A DNA stretch of 64,000 nt from Phocaeicola intestinalis (GCF_014837065.1 NZ_JACSPP010000002.1:62001-126000), one strand, 5' to 3'. Shown: positions 38,086 through 48,171, counted from the first letter of the stretch. Notes: generated by a model not told the origin, from the sequence alone. Numbers and translations: made by a program.

Positions 38086-39186
38086 ATGACAACCGAACGA
38101 AAAATCATCCATATTGACATGGATGCCTTCTATGCATCTATCGAGCAACGCGACCATCCCGAGTTGAAAGGAAAACCCGTTGCCGTAGGCCACGCCGACA
38201 AACGCGGCGTAGTGGCTGCTGCCAGCTACGAAGCCCGCAAGTACGGTGTACGTTCTGCCATGTCGTCGGTCAAAGCGCGTAAACTCTGCCCTCATCTTCA
38301 TTTCATCGAAGGCAGAATGGACGTGTACAAAGAAGTATCAGCACAGATACACGAAATCTTCCACCGCTACACCGACCTCATCGAACCCATCTCGCTGGAC
38401 GAAGCCTTTCTCGATGTGACCGAGAATAAGAAAGGCATGGAACTGGCGGTAGACATAGCCCGTGAAATCAAACGAAGCATCCGCGATGAACTGCACCTCA
38501 TAGCTTCGGCAGGTATATCCTACAACAAATTCCTCGCCAAAGTAGCTTCCGACCTCCGCAAGCCTGACGGCTTATGCACCATCCATCCGGCACAGGCACA
38601 AGACTTTATCGATCACTTACCTATTGAGGCTTTTTGGGGTGTAGGCCCCGTCACGGCACAAAAAATGCATATTCTAGGTATCTATAACGGACGGACATTG
38701 CGCGAATGTTCGCTGGAAATGCTTGTGCGCCAATTCGGTAAAGCTGGACAGATTTACTACGATTTCGCCCGCGGTATTGACAACCGGCCTGTAGAACCAA
38801 CCCGTATCCGTAAATCCATCGGGTGCGAGCATACCCTGGAAAAAGACATATCTGTACGTTCTGCGGTCATCATCGAATTATACCACGTGGCCTGCGAACT
38901 GTGCGAACGCTTAGAACGAAAAAACTTCCAAGGCTCTACCCTGACCCTTAAGGTGAAATTCCATGATTTCACCCAAATCACCCGTAGCTTGAGTACAGAC
39001 AAACCGCTCCGCACCCTGAAAGAAATCCTCCCTCTCGCCAAGCAATTACTGAATGGAGTAGATTACGAAACTCACCCTGTGCGCCTGCTGGGACTTTCCG
39101 TATCCAATCCCAAAGAAAATTCGTTTACCTCTCGCAACAGCGAGAAAAAAGAATGGATTCAACTCCGGCTAAACTTTGACGAATAA
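38086..39186 (+). CDS. dinB: DNA polymerase IV
   Basis: 366 residues from the ATG at 38086. Y-family error-prone polymerase for lesion bypass. The palm shows HIDMDAFYASIEQRDHPELK and EPISLDEAFLDVTENKKG (catalytic Asp and Glu), then SAGISYNKFLAKVASDLRKP, the thumb, and the little-finger domain (about 240-350). No beta-clamp motif is obvious beyond a C-terminal WIQLRLNF. It is convergent with the lspA cluster, only 15 bases apart. Confidence 0.96.
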   Translation: MTTERKIIHIDMDAFYASIEQRDHPELKGKPVAVGHADKRGVVAAASYEARKYGVRSAMSSVKARKLCPHLHFIEGRMDVYKEVSAQIHEIFHRYTDLIEPISLDEAFLDVTENKKGMELAVDIAREIKRSIRDELHLIASAGISYNKFLAKVASDLRKPDGLCTIHPAQAQDFIDHLPIEAFWGVGPVTAQKMHILGIYNGRTLRECSLEMLVRQFGKAGQIYYDFARGIDNRPVEPTRIRKSIGCEHTLEKDISVRSAVIIELYHVACELCERLERKNFQGSTLTLKVKFHDFTQITRSLSTDKPLRTLKEILPLAKQLLNGVDYETHPVRLLGLSVSNPKENSFTSRNSEKKEWIQLRLNFDE

Positions 39187-39200
39187 GTATTAACAGACAA

Positions 39201-39536
39201 CTATAATGCAATGATACGGCTTTCCGAAGTAAATTCTAATGCAGAAAGATTGAAAGAAGTAAGCCAATAGGCACGGCAAGACAAAGAACTGACAGGCAAG
39301 CATGCCACTTCCTGATTCAGCCGATGAAAAAAAACAGAAAACGGCTCGCTACCTTTTCTTTCTATAAAAAAAGGAGACACGAAAATCATGCCAGGCAACC
39401 ATTCTGTATGACTAATTTCCTCTGCCAACGGATATATCCGGACAACATTCCCAGCTTCATCCAATTCAAGCACCGGAAAAGACAACCAATCCCCTGTATT
39501 CACTTGGTAAACACGGTGCGTAGCCACACGTCTCAT
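39201..39536 (-). CDS. Conserved-position small protein of unknown function
   Basis: 111 residues; I do not recognise a family. It starts MRRVATHRVYQVNTGDWLSF, is rich in aromatic and hydrophobic residues, and has no signal peptide or clear membrane helix. The ATG overlaps the stop of the DUF4296 gene by four bases (ATGA), which strongly suggests translational coupling and supports it as a real gene. It is the last gene of the lspA-DUF4296 unit. Confidence 0.65.
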   Translation of the reverse strand: MRRVATHRVYQVNTGDWLSFPVLELDEAGNVVRIYPLAEEISHTEWLPGMIFVSPFFIERKGSEPFSVFFHRLNQEVACLPVSSLSCRAYWLTSFNLSALEFTSESRIIAL

Positions 39537-40417
39537 TTTCTGTTCTCTATTTTCCTGACAGGTTGTATTTGACTACGGCCTACCACTCTTTCTTTCCGCT
39601 CCAGCCTTGATGTATCTCTGACTGCAACAGTATCCGGCACAGAAACAGCTTCTTTCTCTTTTACGTGATAACGGGTCAAATGGATATCATTTACCAATAA
39701 CGATGTTCCCGTAGACTCTTCATCCATAAAATAAACAAAACCACTGATGCTTTGAATGGCAAAAGCCGAATCGGGACGCAGATACAAACGCTGCATCCCC
39801 GAATGTGTAACCATGCGGGTCAAGCCTTGCACACTGTCGTTATCGAAATAAAAATTAAGTGCCATGACAGCCTTGCCCGATTGTTTCGCCGAAGAAGGGA
39901 TAAAGTGGAAATCAGCCTTCAGCTCCATGGCATCATAAGGCTTGAATGTCGTATCCGTCTTCAAATCAAAAACCACCTTGTTGGTCAACGGAGAAGCAGA
40001 GAGCCAATACAACGGACGGTCTTGCCATACATCTACCGTATCGCCCGACATCGAGACATCAATCTGATTGTCCCGCTTTGCCACTACTTCCTTCATCTGC
40101 TTTTCCTCTTTCTCCAACCGTTCCTGCAAGCTGCGGTAAATTGTTGCCAGTTCCTCTGCATGACGGGTATACCATACCATCGACGAGTCAAACTCGGCCT
40201 CGGTCACCTGATGCTTTTGGAAAACATAATCCAAATAAGCGTCTTTCTTGTACGATTCGGCATACGGCAACGAGGTGCTCATGGTAGAAGCCAGATGATA
40301 ATCATACAGCAGGCTCTCCATGGCATCCGGCTGGATAATGTCATCGGGAATCTTCTTCCCGCAACTTGCCAGCAAGCCTAAAGCCAATACTACATACAAT
40401 CCAGTCGTTGTTCTCAT
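39533..40417 (-). CDS. DUF4296 lipoprotein
   Basis: 294 residues. The signal MRTTTGLYVVLALGLLASC has lipid cysteine 19. A short helical DUF4296 domain follows (about 25-110: PDAMESLLYDYHLASTMSTS, DYVFQKHQVTEAEFDSSMVW), then a beta-rich second half ending in a serine/arginine/lysine tail. Family role unknown; it should be anchored in the envelope. It overlaps lspA by four bases upstream and the 111-residue gene by four bases downstream, placing a lipoprotein directly behind its own signal peptidase. Confidence 0.88.
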   Translation of the reverse strand: MRTTTGLYVVLALGLLASCGKKIPDDIIQPDAMESLLYDYHLASTMSTSLPYAESYKKDAYLDYVFQKHQVTEAEFDSSMVWYTRHAEELATIYRSLQERLEKEEKQMKEVVAKRDNQIDVSMSGDTVDVWQDRPLYWLSASPLTNKVVFDLKTDTTFKPYDAMELKADFHFIPSSAKQSGKAVMALNFYFDNDSVQGLTRMVTHSGMQRLYLRPDSAFAIQSISGFVYFMDEESTGTSLLVNDIHLTRYHVKEKEAVSVPDTVAVRDTSRLERKERVVGRSQIQPVRKIENRK

Positions 40418-41067
40418 GATTGTTTTTCTTCCTTGGTATTCTCCATTTTCTGAAACTCTTGTCCCAATGTCCGACTATAAAACAAAAATGCTGCAATCAC
40501 TCCACAACTGATTGAAGCGTCTGCAAAATTAAAAATGGGACTGAAGAAAATAAAGCGGTCACCGCCACAGAAAGGCATCCAGTCGGGCCAATAAGTATCA
40601 ATAATAGGGAAATAGAACATATCCACCACCTTGCCATGCAGCCAAGAGCCATATCCTTCACCTACCGGCACCCAATGGGCCAGTGTATAAGAAGTACTTT
40701 CGCTGAAAATTTCACCATAGCACACACAATCAATGATGTTGCCTATGGCTCCAGCCAGCATACAAGCCAAACAAACGATATACCCTGTTTTCAACTTTTC
40801 TGCCCGATGCGTAGCCTTATACAAATACCACGTAATGAATATGACTGCCACAATACGGAACATCGTAAGAAGTAGCTTCGGAAGGATTTCCATTCCAAAA
40901 GCCATTCCTTTATTTTCCACAAAAACAAGATAAAACCAATCTGTAATATGAATGCTTTCGTGTAAGTACATTCCTGTCTTCACACAAATCTTGATTACCT
41001 GGTCTATTACCAATACCACGAAAACTATCAAAGCCGCCAGACGCCCTTGCGTCAGAATCTTCTTCAT
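40414..41067 (-). CDS. lspA: Lipoprotein signal peptidase (signal peptidase II)
   Basis: 217 residues, longer than the 160-170 of E. coli because of an insertion between helices 3 and 4 (about 125-165), typical of Bacteroidota. Catalytic motifs: GAIGNIIDCVCYG (first Asp) and FNFADASISCGV (second Asp), with VVDMFYFPI between. Four membrane helices. It removes signal peptides from prolipoproteins at the lipobox, relevant to the many lipoproteins in this window. It heads a unit with DUF4296. Confidence 0.97.
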   Translation of the reverse strand: MKKILTQGRLAALIVFVVLVIDQVIKICVKTGMYLHESIHITDWFYLVFVENKGMAFGMEILPKLLLTMFRIVAVIFITWYLYKATHRAEKLKTGYIVCLACMLAGAIGNIIDCVCYGEIFSESTSYTLAHWVPVGEGYGSWLHGKVVDMFYFPIIDTYWPDWMPFCGGDRFIFFSPIFNFADASISCGVIAAFLFYSRTLGQEFQKMENTKEEKQS

Positions 41068-41082
41068 CTATCCACTTTATTA

Positions 41083-41179
41083 TAGGTGACAAGCCAACGA
41101 GTTGACAAGTTGACAAGGTTCTTTCAGACATTTTATCTTTCTATCTTAAAGCCCTGTCACCTTGTCAACCGATACCTTG
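41083..41179. repeat. Inverted-arm element built from TTGACAAG words
   Basis: Left arm 41083-41118 (AGGTGACAAGCCAACGAGTT and TTGACAAG repeats), right arm 41152-41179 (CCCTGTCACCTTGTCAACC). It occupies the gap between lspA and the DksA-like gene and is related to the words at 1829-1864 and 10411-10546. Confidence 0.7.
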
Positions 41180-41192
41180 CCGACTCAATCAT

Positions 41193-41573
41193 TTATTTTA
41201 CTCCGTGCTGCTTTGCCTCAATGCTCAGCGTGGCATGAGGCACGGCACGCAACCTTTCTTTCGGAATCAGTTTCCCCGTCTCGCGGCAAATGCCGTACGT
41301 CTTGTTCTCAATACGTACCAATGCGGCACGCAAGTTCTGGATGAACTTCAGCTGACGGGCTGCCAGGCGGGTTGTCTCTTCTTTCGACAACGTGTTGGCA
41401 CCTTCCTCCAATACTTTATAAGTAGGGGAAGTATCGTCCGTATCGTTGCCGTCCGTATTCATGATACTACTTTTCAATTTTTCATAGTCGCGCTCGGCGA
41501 GCTGAAGTTTCTCCATGATAATAGCGCGGAATTCTTCGAGTTCTGCGTCAGAGTATCTTGTCTTTTCAGCCAT
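41193..41573 (-). CDS. TraR/DksA-family protein without the zinc cysteines
   Basis: 126 residues. An N-terminal coiled coil (about 8-85, EFRAIIMEKLQLAERDYEKL) and a DksA-type C-terminal fold, YGICRETGKLIPKERLRAVP then HATLSIEAKQ. Only one of the four zinc-finger cysteines is kept (GIC); the partner is Thr and the second pair is replaced. Such proteins bind the RNA polymerase secondary channel; here the fold must hold without zinc. It follows ileS with a 25-base gap and is probably cotranscribed with it. Confidence 0.92.
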   Translation of the reverse strand: MAEKTRYSDAELEEFRAIIMEKLQLAERDYEKLKSSIMNTDGNDTDDTSPTYKVLEEGANTLSKEETTRLAARQLKFIQNLRAALVRIENKTYGICRETGKLIPKERLRAVPHATLSIEAKQHGVK

Positions 41574-41598
41574 AAAATAATAATTTTAAAGTTAATAA

Positions 41599-44500
41599 TT
41601 AGAGTTTCGACACTTTCACATACAACGTGAAATCATCAAAGTTCAGTTCAACACCACCCGGCACCTCATCAGACAGTTCCAATGAGTTTGCCAGCACTTG
41701 GTTGCAAATATACGTATTATATTCTTTTACCGCATCATCTGTATTCGGATTTTTTGACAATACCAAATGAATCTTGTCGGTTATCTCAAAACCACTGTTC
41801 TTACGGATGTTCTGAATACGGTTCACCAGTTCACGTGCTATACCTTCCCGGCGCAAGGATTCAGTGATGGTCACCTCAAGCGCTACGGTCAGCTTGCCTT
41901 CGTTTGCAACCAGCCAGCCGGGGATATCTTCGCTGTAGATTTCCACATCAGTAGCTTCGATGAGTGCCTCGCCGTCTGCCAGCTGAAGATTGTATTTGCC
42001 GTTCCGTTCCAGTTCAGCAATGGCTTCCTGCGACAATTCTGCCACAGCTGCTGCTACGGCTTTCATCTGCTTACCGAACTTCGGTCCCAGTTTCTTGAAG
42101 TCACATTTCACCTTCTTCACCAGCACACCGGCTTCTTCTACAAACTGAAGCTCTTTCACATTCACCTCACTTAAAATCAAATCCTTCACTGCCTCGATGT
42201 GACGTTTCTGTTCCTCATCCACTACGGGAACCATGATGCATTGAAGCGGCTGGCGCACCTTGATATTCACCTTGCGGCGCAAAGCCAGTACCATCGAAGT
42301 CACATCCTGCGCCATCTGCATACGCGCTTCCAGTTCCTTGTCTATCAGGCTTTCATCCGCTACGGGGAAGTTTGCCAAGTGTACCGATACCACATGGTCA
42401 CGCTCCGTCACCTTTATCAGGTCGATATACAGGCGGTCGGCATAGAACGGTGCAATCGGAGCCATCAGTTTCGCCACCGTTTCCAGACAAGTGTATAAGG
42501 TCTGGTAAGCCGACAATTTGTCTTGCGACATCGCGCTTCCCCAGAAACGTTTCCGGTTCAGGCGCACATACCAGTTACTCAGGTTATCGTTTACGAAATC
42601 CGTTATCAAGCGTCCTGCCTTTGTAGGCTCGTAATCATTGAAGCAAGCATCTACATCTTTTATCAACGAATTGAGCAAAGACAGAATCCAGCGGTCGATT
42701 TCCGGACGTTCTGATACCGGCACTTCTTTCTCGGCATAGGTAAAGCCGTCTACATTGGCATAAAGAGCAAAGAACGAATAGGTATTATATAAGGTGCCGA
42801 AGAACTTGCGGCGCACTTCGTCCACTCCGTCCGTATCAAACTTCAGGTTATCCCACGGAGCCGAGTTCGTAATCATGTACCAGCGCAAGGGGTCGGAACC
42901 GAACTTCTCGATGGTGCTGAACGGGTCTACCGCATTGCCCAAACGTTTCGACATCTTGTTTCCGTTCTTATCCAACACCAATCCGTTGGAAATGACATTC
43001 TTGTAAGCCACGCTATCGAATACCATCGTAGCTATCGCATGGAGGGTAAAGAACCACCCGCGGGTCTGGTCTACACCTTCGGCGATGAAATCTGCCGGAT
43101 AATACGAGCGGCTATCCACCAGTTCCTTGTTCTCGAACGGATAGTGCAATTGCGCGTAAGGCATCGAACCCGAATCAAACCATACGTCTATCAGGTCCGC
43201 CTCGCGCTTCATCGGTTTGCCCGCAGGCGAAACCAAGATGATATCGTCCACATACGGACGGTGCAAGTCTATCTTGTCGTAATTCTCTTTCGTATATTTG
43301 CCCGGCACGAAGCCCAGTTTCTTGTACGGATTCTCCGCCATGAAACCAGCCTCAACCGCTTTCTCGATTTCATTATACAGTTCTTCTACCGAACCGATGC
43401 AGATTTCGGCACCGTCTTCGTCACGCCAGATAGGAAGCGGAGTCCCCCAATAGCGCGAACGGCTCAGATTCCAGTCGTTCAGGTTCTCCAGCCACTTGCC
43501 GAAGCGTCCCGAACCGGTCGATTCCGGTTTCCAGTTGATGGTCTTGTTCAGCTCAATCATCCGGTCCTTGCAAGCCGTAGAGCGGATAAACCAGCTGTCC
43601 AGCGGATAGTAAAGCACCGGCTTGTCGGTACGCCAGCAGTGCGGATAGTTGTGCACGTGCTTTTCCATCTTGAACGCCTGGTTTGCCTGCTTCATCTTCA
43701 TGCAGATATATACATCGAGCGATTCAGCTGCTTGCGCCGCCTTCTCATCATATTTGCCATCGACGGTGAACTGAGGGTCGTATGCATTCTTCACCCATCT
43801 GCCCTGATACTCCTTATAAATATCTACGTCCACACACTCGGCAACGAACTTCTCGTCCAGTTCGTCCAGCAGGTAGAACTTTCCGGTCAGGTCCACCATC
43901 GGACGTGTCTCGCCTTTCTTGTTAATCATGAAGAGCGAAGGGATGCCTGCGGCTTTTGCCACGAAAGCATCGTCAGCACCGAACGTAGGAGCGATATGTA
44001 CGATACCCGTACCGTCTTCTACGGTCACATAGTCACCCGCAATGACACGGAAAGCTTTTGCAGAAGCGTCATGCCAGTTTCCGTCTTCGTCCAGCTCTAC
44101 CGGCTTCACCCACGGGAAGAGCTGCTCGTATTCCATGTCTACCAAGTCGGGACCCTTGTATTCGCCCACTACCTTAAACGGTACCAGCTTGTCGCCCGGC
44201 TTGTAGTCTTCCAGCGCCATGCCTTCCGCCTTCTTGTTGAAGTGTGTATAAAGCAAAGCCTTTGCCAGAACTACCGTAATCTTCTCGCCGGTATAAGGAT
44301 TGTAAGTCTGTACGGCTACATAATCTATCTTCGGACCTACGCAAAGCGCGGTATTCGAAGGCAAGGTCCACGGAGTGGTGGTCCATGCCAGGAAGTAAGG
44401 AGTTCCCCACTCCGCCATTTCTGGTTTCGGGTTCTTTATTTTGAACTGCCCTACCACAGTCAGGTCTTTTACGTCCCGGTAACATCCCGGCTGGTTCAGT

Positions 44501-45084
44501 TCGTGCGAGCTAAGCCCCGTACCTGCCGCAGGCGAATAGGGCTGGATGGTATATCCTTTGTAGAGCAAGCCTTTCTTATAAAGTTGTTGCAAGAGCCACC
44601 ACAAGGTTTCGATGTAGCGGTTGTCATACGTAATATACGGATTATCCAAGTCCACCCAATAGCCCATCTTGTGGGTCAGGTCGGTCCATTCCTTCGTGAA
44701 CTTCATTACGTCCGTGCGGCAATGCTGATTGTATTCAGCCACCGATATGGTCTTGCCTATGTCTTCCTTCGTAATGCCCAACGCTTTCTCTACACCCAGT
44801 TCCACCGGAAGCCCGTGCGTATCCCAGCCTGCTTTACGCTTCACCTGAAAGCCTTTCATCGTCTTGTAACGGCAGAAAGTATCCTTAATGGTACGCGCCA
44901 TCACGTGGTGGATGCCCGGCATACCGTTTGCCGAGGGAGGTCCTTCGTAAAACACAAAAGAAGGATGCCCTTCACGTTCCGTCATACTGCGGGAGAACAC
45001 ATCGTTCTCGTCCCATTTCTTCAGCACTTCCTTGTTGATGTCAGAAAGGTTCAGTTGTGAATATTCAGTAAATTTCTTACTCAT
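41599..45084 (-). CDS. ileS: Isoleucine-tRNA ligase
   Basis: 1161 residues from the ATG at 45084 (MSKKFTEYSQLNLSDINKEV), the long eukaryote-like type of class Ia IleRS. HIGH-type motif GMPGIHHVMARTIKD (about 55), CP1 editing domain (about 190-430), and KMSKRLGNAVDPF (about 655), then the anticodon-binding helices. It charges tRNA-Ile. The long type lacks the C-terminal zinc finger of E. coli IleRS and is often linked to mupirocin resistance. The upstream in-frame ATG at 45147 lies before the promoter box and is rejected. Confidence 0.98.
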   Translation of the reverse strand: MSKKFTEYSQLNLSDINKEVLKKWDENDVFSRSMTEREGHPSFVFYEGPPSANGMPGIHHVMARTIKDTFCRYKTMKGFQVKRKAGWDTHGLPVELGVEKALGITKEDIGKTISVAEYNQHCRTDVMKFTKEWTDLTHKMGYWVDLDNPYITYDNRYIETLWWLLQQLYKKGLLYKGYTIQPYSPAAGTGLSSHELNQPGCYRDVKDLTVVGQFKIKNPKPEMAEWGTPYFLAWTTTPWTLPSNTALCVGPKIDYVAVQTYNPYTGEKITVVLAKALLYTHFNKKAEGMALEDYKPGDKLVPFKVVGEYKGPDLVDMEYEQLFPWVKPVELDEDGNWHDASAKAFRVIAGDYVTVEDGTGIVHIAPTFGADDAFVAKAAGIPSLFMINKKGETRPMVDLTGKFYLLDELDEKFVAECVDVDIYKEYQGRWVKNAYDPQFTVDGKYDEKAAQAAESLDVYICMKMKQANQAFKMEKHVHNYPHCWRTDKPVLYYPLDSWFIRSTACKDRMIELNKTINWKPESTGSGRFGKWLENLNDWNLSRSRYWGTPLPIWRDEDGAEICIGSVEELYNEIEKAVEAGFMAENPYKKLGFVPGKYTKENYDKIDLHRPYVDDIILVSPAGKPMKREADLIDVWFDSGSMPYAQLHYPFENKELVDSRSYYPADFIAEGVDQTRGWFFTLHAIATMVFDSVAYKNVISNGLVLDKNGNKMSKRLGNAVDPFSTIEKFGSDPLRWYMITNSAPWDNLKFDTDGVDEVRRKFFGTLYNTYSFFALYANVDGFTYAEKEVPVSERPEIDRWILSLLNSLIKDVDACFNDYEPTKAGRLITDFVNDNLSNWYVRLNRKRFWGSAMSQDKLSAYQTLYTCLETVAKLMAPIAPFYADRLYIDLIKVTERDHVVSVHLANFPVADESLIDKELEARMQMAQDVTSMVLALRRKVNIKVRQPLQCIMVPVVDEEQKRHIEAVKDLILSEVNVKELQFVEEAGVLVKKVKCDFKKLGPKFGKQMKAVAAAVAELSQEAIAELERNGKYNLQLADGEALIEATDVEIYSEDIPGWLVANEGKLTVALEVTITESLRREGIARELVNRIQNIRKNSGFEITDKIHLVLSKNPNTDDAVKEYNTYICNQVLANSLELSDEVPGGVELNFDDFTLYVKVSKL

Positions 45085-45144
45085 ATAGAATGCATTTATC
45101 TTTTTCGTTTTTTCTTCGGAAATACCCTTCCCGAATTTAGGCTG

Positions 45145-45152
45145 CAAATTTA
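45145..45152 (-). promoter_or_regulatory. -7 box (TAAATTTG) for ileS
   Basis: Minus-strand TAAATTTG, 61 bp before the ATG at 45084. Confidence 0.5.
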
Positions 45153-45226
45153 TAAGAAAAAAGAATATCCGGAAAACTTTTCAGCTAATATTCACATAAA
45201 CAAGCGTTAATTTGTTTCGGCACATG

Positions 45227-45310
45227 GTAAAGACGATGTGCACATCGTCTCTACGGAAACGGTGCGAAACGTATAGGAAGATTCTAAGCCGTTCCATCAT
45301 ACATTAGTTC
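45227..45310. repeat. Second copy of the AGACGATGTG palindrome element
   Basis: 45227-45254 matches the 1754-1781 palindrome with one mismatch in the outer stem; the flank GAAACGGTGCGAAACGTATA and a later TTCATACC-type stretch correspond to the reverse complement of the flank at 1690-1753. The remaining gap up to 45377 holds no gene. Confidence 0.7.
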
Positions 45311-45377
45311 ATACCCTGCCCAACAAACTTATCGGAGAAAATAAAGTGAAGAGCTTCACACTATCAAAACTCTTTTC

Positions 45378-45385
45378 TATCTTTG
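45378..45385 (+). promoter_or_regulatory. -7 box (TATCTTTG) for the AEC transporter
   Basis: TATCTTTG, 23 bp before the ATG at 45408. Confidence 0.6.
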
Positions 45386-45407
45386 CAACGACAATAAACA
45401 AAGACTT

Positions 45408-46316
45408 ATGAACGCTATTGTGACGCAGATGATTATTTTGTTCATCATCGTAATCATCGGCTACTTCCTGAGCAAAAAGAAAATGATGGACGCGGATTTC
45501 GACCGCAAGCTATCTGTTCTGGTGATTAACGTAACCTGCCCCAGCCTGATTCTGTCTTCCGTAATGGGCGACACGCTTCCCGACAAAGGCTTTATCCTGC
45601 CCTTGCTCGTCGTGGGATTCGCTACCTATATCGTTCTTATCGGCGGAGCTTTCCTGCTTCCACGGATCCTGCCCGTAAAGGCTGCCGACCGGGGTATCTA
45701 TAGTTTTATGCTGGCTTTCGGCAATGTAGGCTTTATCGGCTATCCCATTGTGGCTTCCATTTTCGGAGCAAACGCGGTGTTTTATGCCTGCATCCTCAAT
45801 TTCCCCAGTACCTTGCTGATATTCGTGTTCGGCACCCTCTTCGTTTCGGGAGGAGAAGGCAAGGTACGCTTCGATTGGCGCACGCTCTATTGTCCGGCGA
45901 TGATTGCGTCTTACCTTTCCATTCTGATTGTAGTGACCGGCTGGATACCTCCCAAAGTGCTCAGCACGCCTTTCGTCCTCTTGGGAAACATCACCGTGCC
46001 CGCCGCCCTGCTCATCGTAGGCTCTTCCATTGCCCAGGTCCCTATCTGGCGCATGTTCAGCAATACGGCTATCTACCTCATGTCTGCCCTCCGCCTGATG
46101 CTGGTTCCCCTCCTGATATTATACCTCTCGCGCCTGTGCCGGGTAGAGGAAACCATCGCCAACATCAACGTGGTATTGGCAGCAATGCCCGTAGCTTCCT
46201 ACGGCACTCTGTTCTGCATCCAGTATGGGAAAGGGGAAGTCATCATGGCGGAAGGCACGTTTATCACCACCCTGCTTTCGGTGATTAGCATTCCTTTGCT
46301 AACGATGTTTTTATAA
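45408..46316 (+). CDS. AEC-family membrane transporter
   Basis: 302 residues with about ten membrane helices, the normal size of auxin-efflux-carrier-type proteins in bacteria (often malate or other organic acid carriers). Two inverted halves; conserved VINVTCPSLILSSVMGD, FGNVGFIGYPIVASIFG and NVVLAAMPVASYGTLFCIQY. Inner membrane; substrate unknown. A repeat element begins one base after its stop codon. Confidence 0.9.
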   Translation: MNAIVTQMIILFIIVIIGYFLSKKKMMDADFDRKLSVLVINVTCPSLILSSVMGDTLPDKGFILPLLVVGFATYIVLIGGAFLLPRILPVKAADRGIYSFMLAFGNVGFIGYPIVASIFGANAVFYACILNFPSTLLIFVFGTLFVSGGEGKVRFDWRTLYCPAMIASYLSILIVVTGWIPPKVLSTPFVLLGNITVPAALLIVGSSIAQVPIWRMFSNTAIYLMSALRLMLVPLLILYLSRLCRVEETIANINVVLAAMPVASYGTLFCIQYGKGEVIMAEGTFITTLLSVISIPLLTMFL

Positions 46317-46450
46317 AATGAATATCCACAAACATCCCATGTAGGGGCGTATCGCATACGCCCGAATGCATCTACTTATCCACGTGGATGTCTTCGGGGC
46401 GTATGCGATACGCCCCTACAAGCAAATTGGGTAAAATGCGGATATTCATT
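46317..46450. repeat. TGAATATCCGCA-terminated double-hairpin element, copy A
   Basis: Outer 12-bp inverted ends TGAATATCCACA (46319-46330) and TGCGGATATTCA (46437-46448), 130 bp overall. Inside are two inverted copies of GTAGGGGCGTATCGCATACG (the GGGCGTAT..ATACGCCC palindrome). The right end abuts the start-less TPR regulator remnant. Confidence 0.85.
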
Positions 46451-46478
46451 AACTATTTTTATTAACCCATTTTTTGTC

Positions 46479-48141
46479 TTGATTATTGCAACCATTTTAG
46501 GTGGATGCAATAACCATCCGGCAAGCCCTACTTTATTAAATAAGGTAGAAAACCTGATGCCAGCACAACCGGACAGTGCCTACGCTTTATTGGCTTCCAT
46601 CGATACGGATACACTAAATGCCGGAAGCTTTGCGCGCTGGTGCATGCTGAAAGCAGAGCTTTCGCACCGCACCTCTCATGTTTCCGTTCCTTCTATCGAA
46701 GACATGGAAAGGACACTCAATTGGTACAAGAAACAAGGCACGGAAGAAGAATGCCTGAAAGCCGGATTCTATTTAGGCATGGCACATGCCCATGAAGGTG
46801 AAAGCGATAAAGCTATGAATATACGCACGCATATATACTATCGCAGAGAAAAGGCACGATTTCCAGCTAATGGGATATACCTGTTCATATATGGCAGACC
46901 TGTATGCAAGACAAGACTACCCATCTCTATCACTAAGAAAGACAAAAGAAGCAGCCGTTTGGTTTCAAAAAGCCAATAACAAAAGAAGTTATGTCTGTGC
47001 ACTAAGGGATATTTGCCGAAGGTATGCTTACATGGATTCTTTATCGTTAGCATTAACCTATCTACAAAGGGCTGACTCCCTCTGCCAAACATTTAACGAC
47101 ATAAATGTTTACCATTCCATTCTAAATGCGTATGGCAATATCTACCAAATGCAAGGTGAATACGAATTAGCTGAAAAGTATTTTTATCAAACTCTAAATA
47201 ATAGCGCAAATCCTATTCCTGATTACTTTGCTTTATCTCATTTGTACATAGAAACCAACCAGCTACAGAAAGCCAAAGAAATGCTGCAAAAAATCCCTAT
47301 GAAAGAAAGCATAAACCGCTATGCCGTATATTCTGATTTATACGAAATAGCCAAGTTGGAAGGAAAATTTGAGCAAGCCCTCAACTACTTGGAACAATAC
47401 ACAGAAATCAATGATTCCTTATCTATTGCTTCCAACGAATCGAAAATACTCGAAATAGAAAACCGCTACAAGCACCAAAAACTGAAAACCGAGAATGCCG
47501 AGCTTCGGCTCAGGCAAACAGGCTATCTGCTGGCTTGCGCCGTATGCCTGATAGTAGTCTTAATCGTGCTTTGGATTTACTTCGGCTACCGCAAGCGGAC
47601 GGAAAAGAAACTCCTGCTGCAACAAGCCGACCTGCGCGATACACGCAACCGCCTGCTGGAACTGTCCATCGAGATGGAGCGGAAAAACGCCCTGCTGAAA
47701 CATTCGGAAGAAGAGGAAAAGGCACTGGAGCGGATGCGCGAAGAAATGGAAACACTGACCGCCCGCTACCGCACCCTGCGGGAAAACATGCTGGAAAGCT
47801 CGCCTGTATATAAGAAACTGCACCAGCTGGCAAAGCAGAAGAAGCCGCAAAACACCCGGACGCTCATCGGCGAAGAGCTATGGGAACAAATCAAACAACA
47901 AGCGCAAAAGGTATATCCCGGCCTGCGCCGTTACGTCATCAACCGCTGTCCCGACCTGAACGAATCGGAGTGGGCATACTGCTGCCTCTACCTGTTCGGA
48001 TTCGACACCAACGACGAGGCTTCGCTGCTGGGCATCAACCCGACATCAGTCCGCACCAAAACCTTGCGCTTACGCATGCGGCTGAACATCGACCTGCCCG
48101 CACAAATGTCACTTTATGAATATATTACCATGCAGATATAA
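46479..48141 (+). pseudogene. Frameshifted TPR-coiled-coil-HTH membrane regulator
   Basis: Two overlapping frames form one protein. Frame one (46479 on) reads LIIATILGGCNNHPASPTLL, a lipoprotein-like start with no ATG upstream, and runs to SDKAMN near 46820. The family sequence then continues in another frame as IYARIYTIAEKRHDFQLMGY through TPR repeats to 48141. A two-base loss in an AT dinucleotide run at 46819-46823 would explain the shift. The second part has TPRs (to about 47470), a membrane helix (YLLACAVCLIVVLIVLWIYF, about 47522-47585), a coiled coil and a C-terminal helix-turn-helix-like end (NEASLLGINPTSVRTKTLRL region). It is flanked by two copies of one repeat. Confidence 0.82.
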
Positions 48142-48171
48142 GCTGCTTCTGCACATTTTTTTACCGCACTG

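Noticed and set aside
43039-45060. A 673-codon open frame opposite ileS
   Set aside because: Antisense shadow of a highly conserved synthetase; no recognisable protein features.
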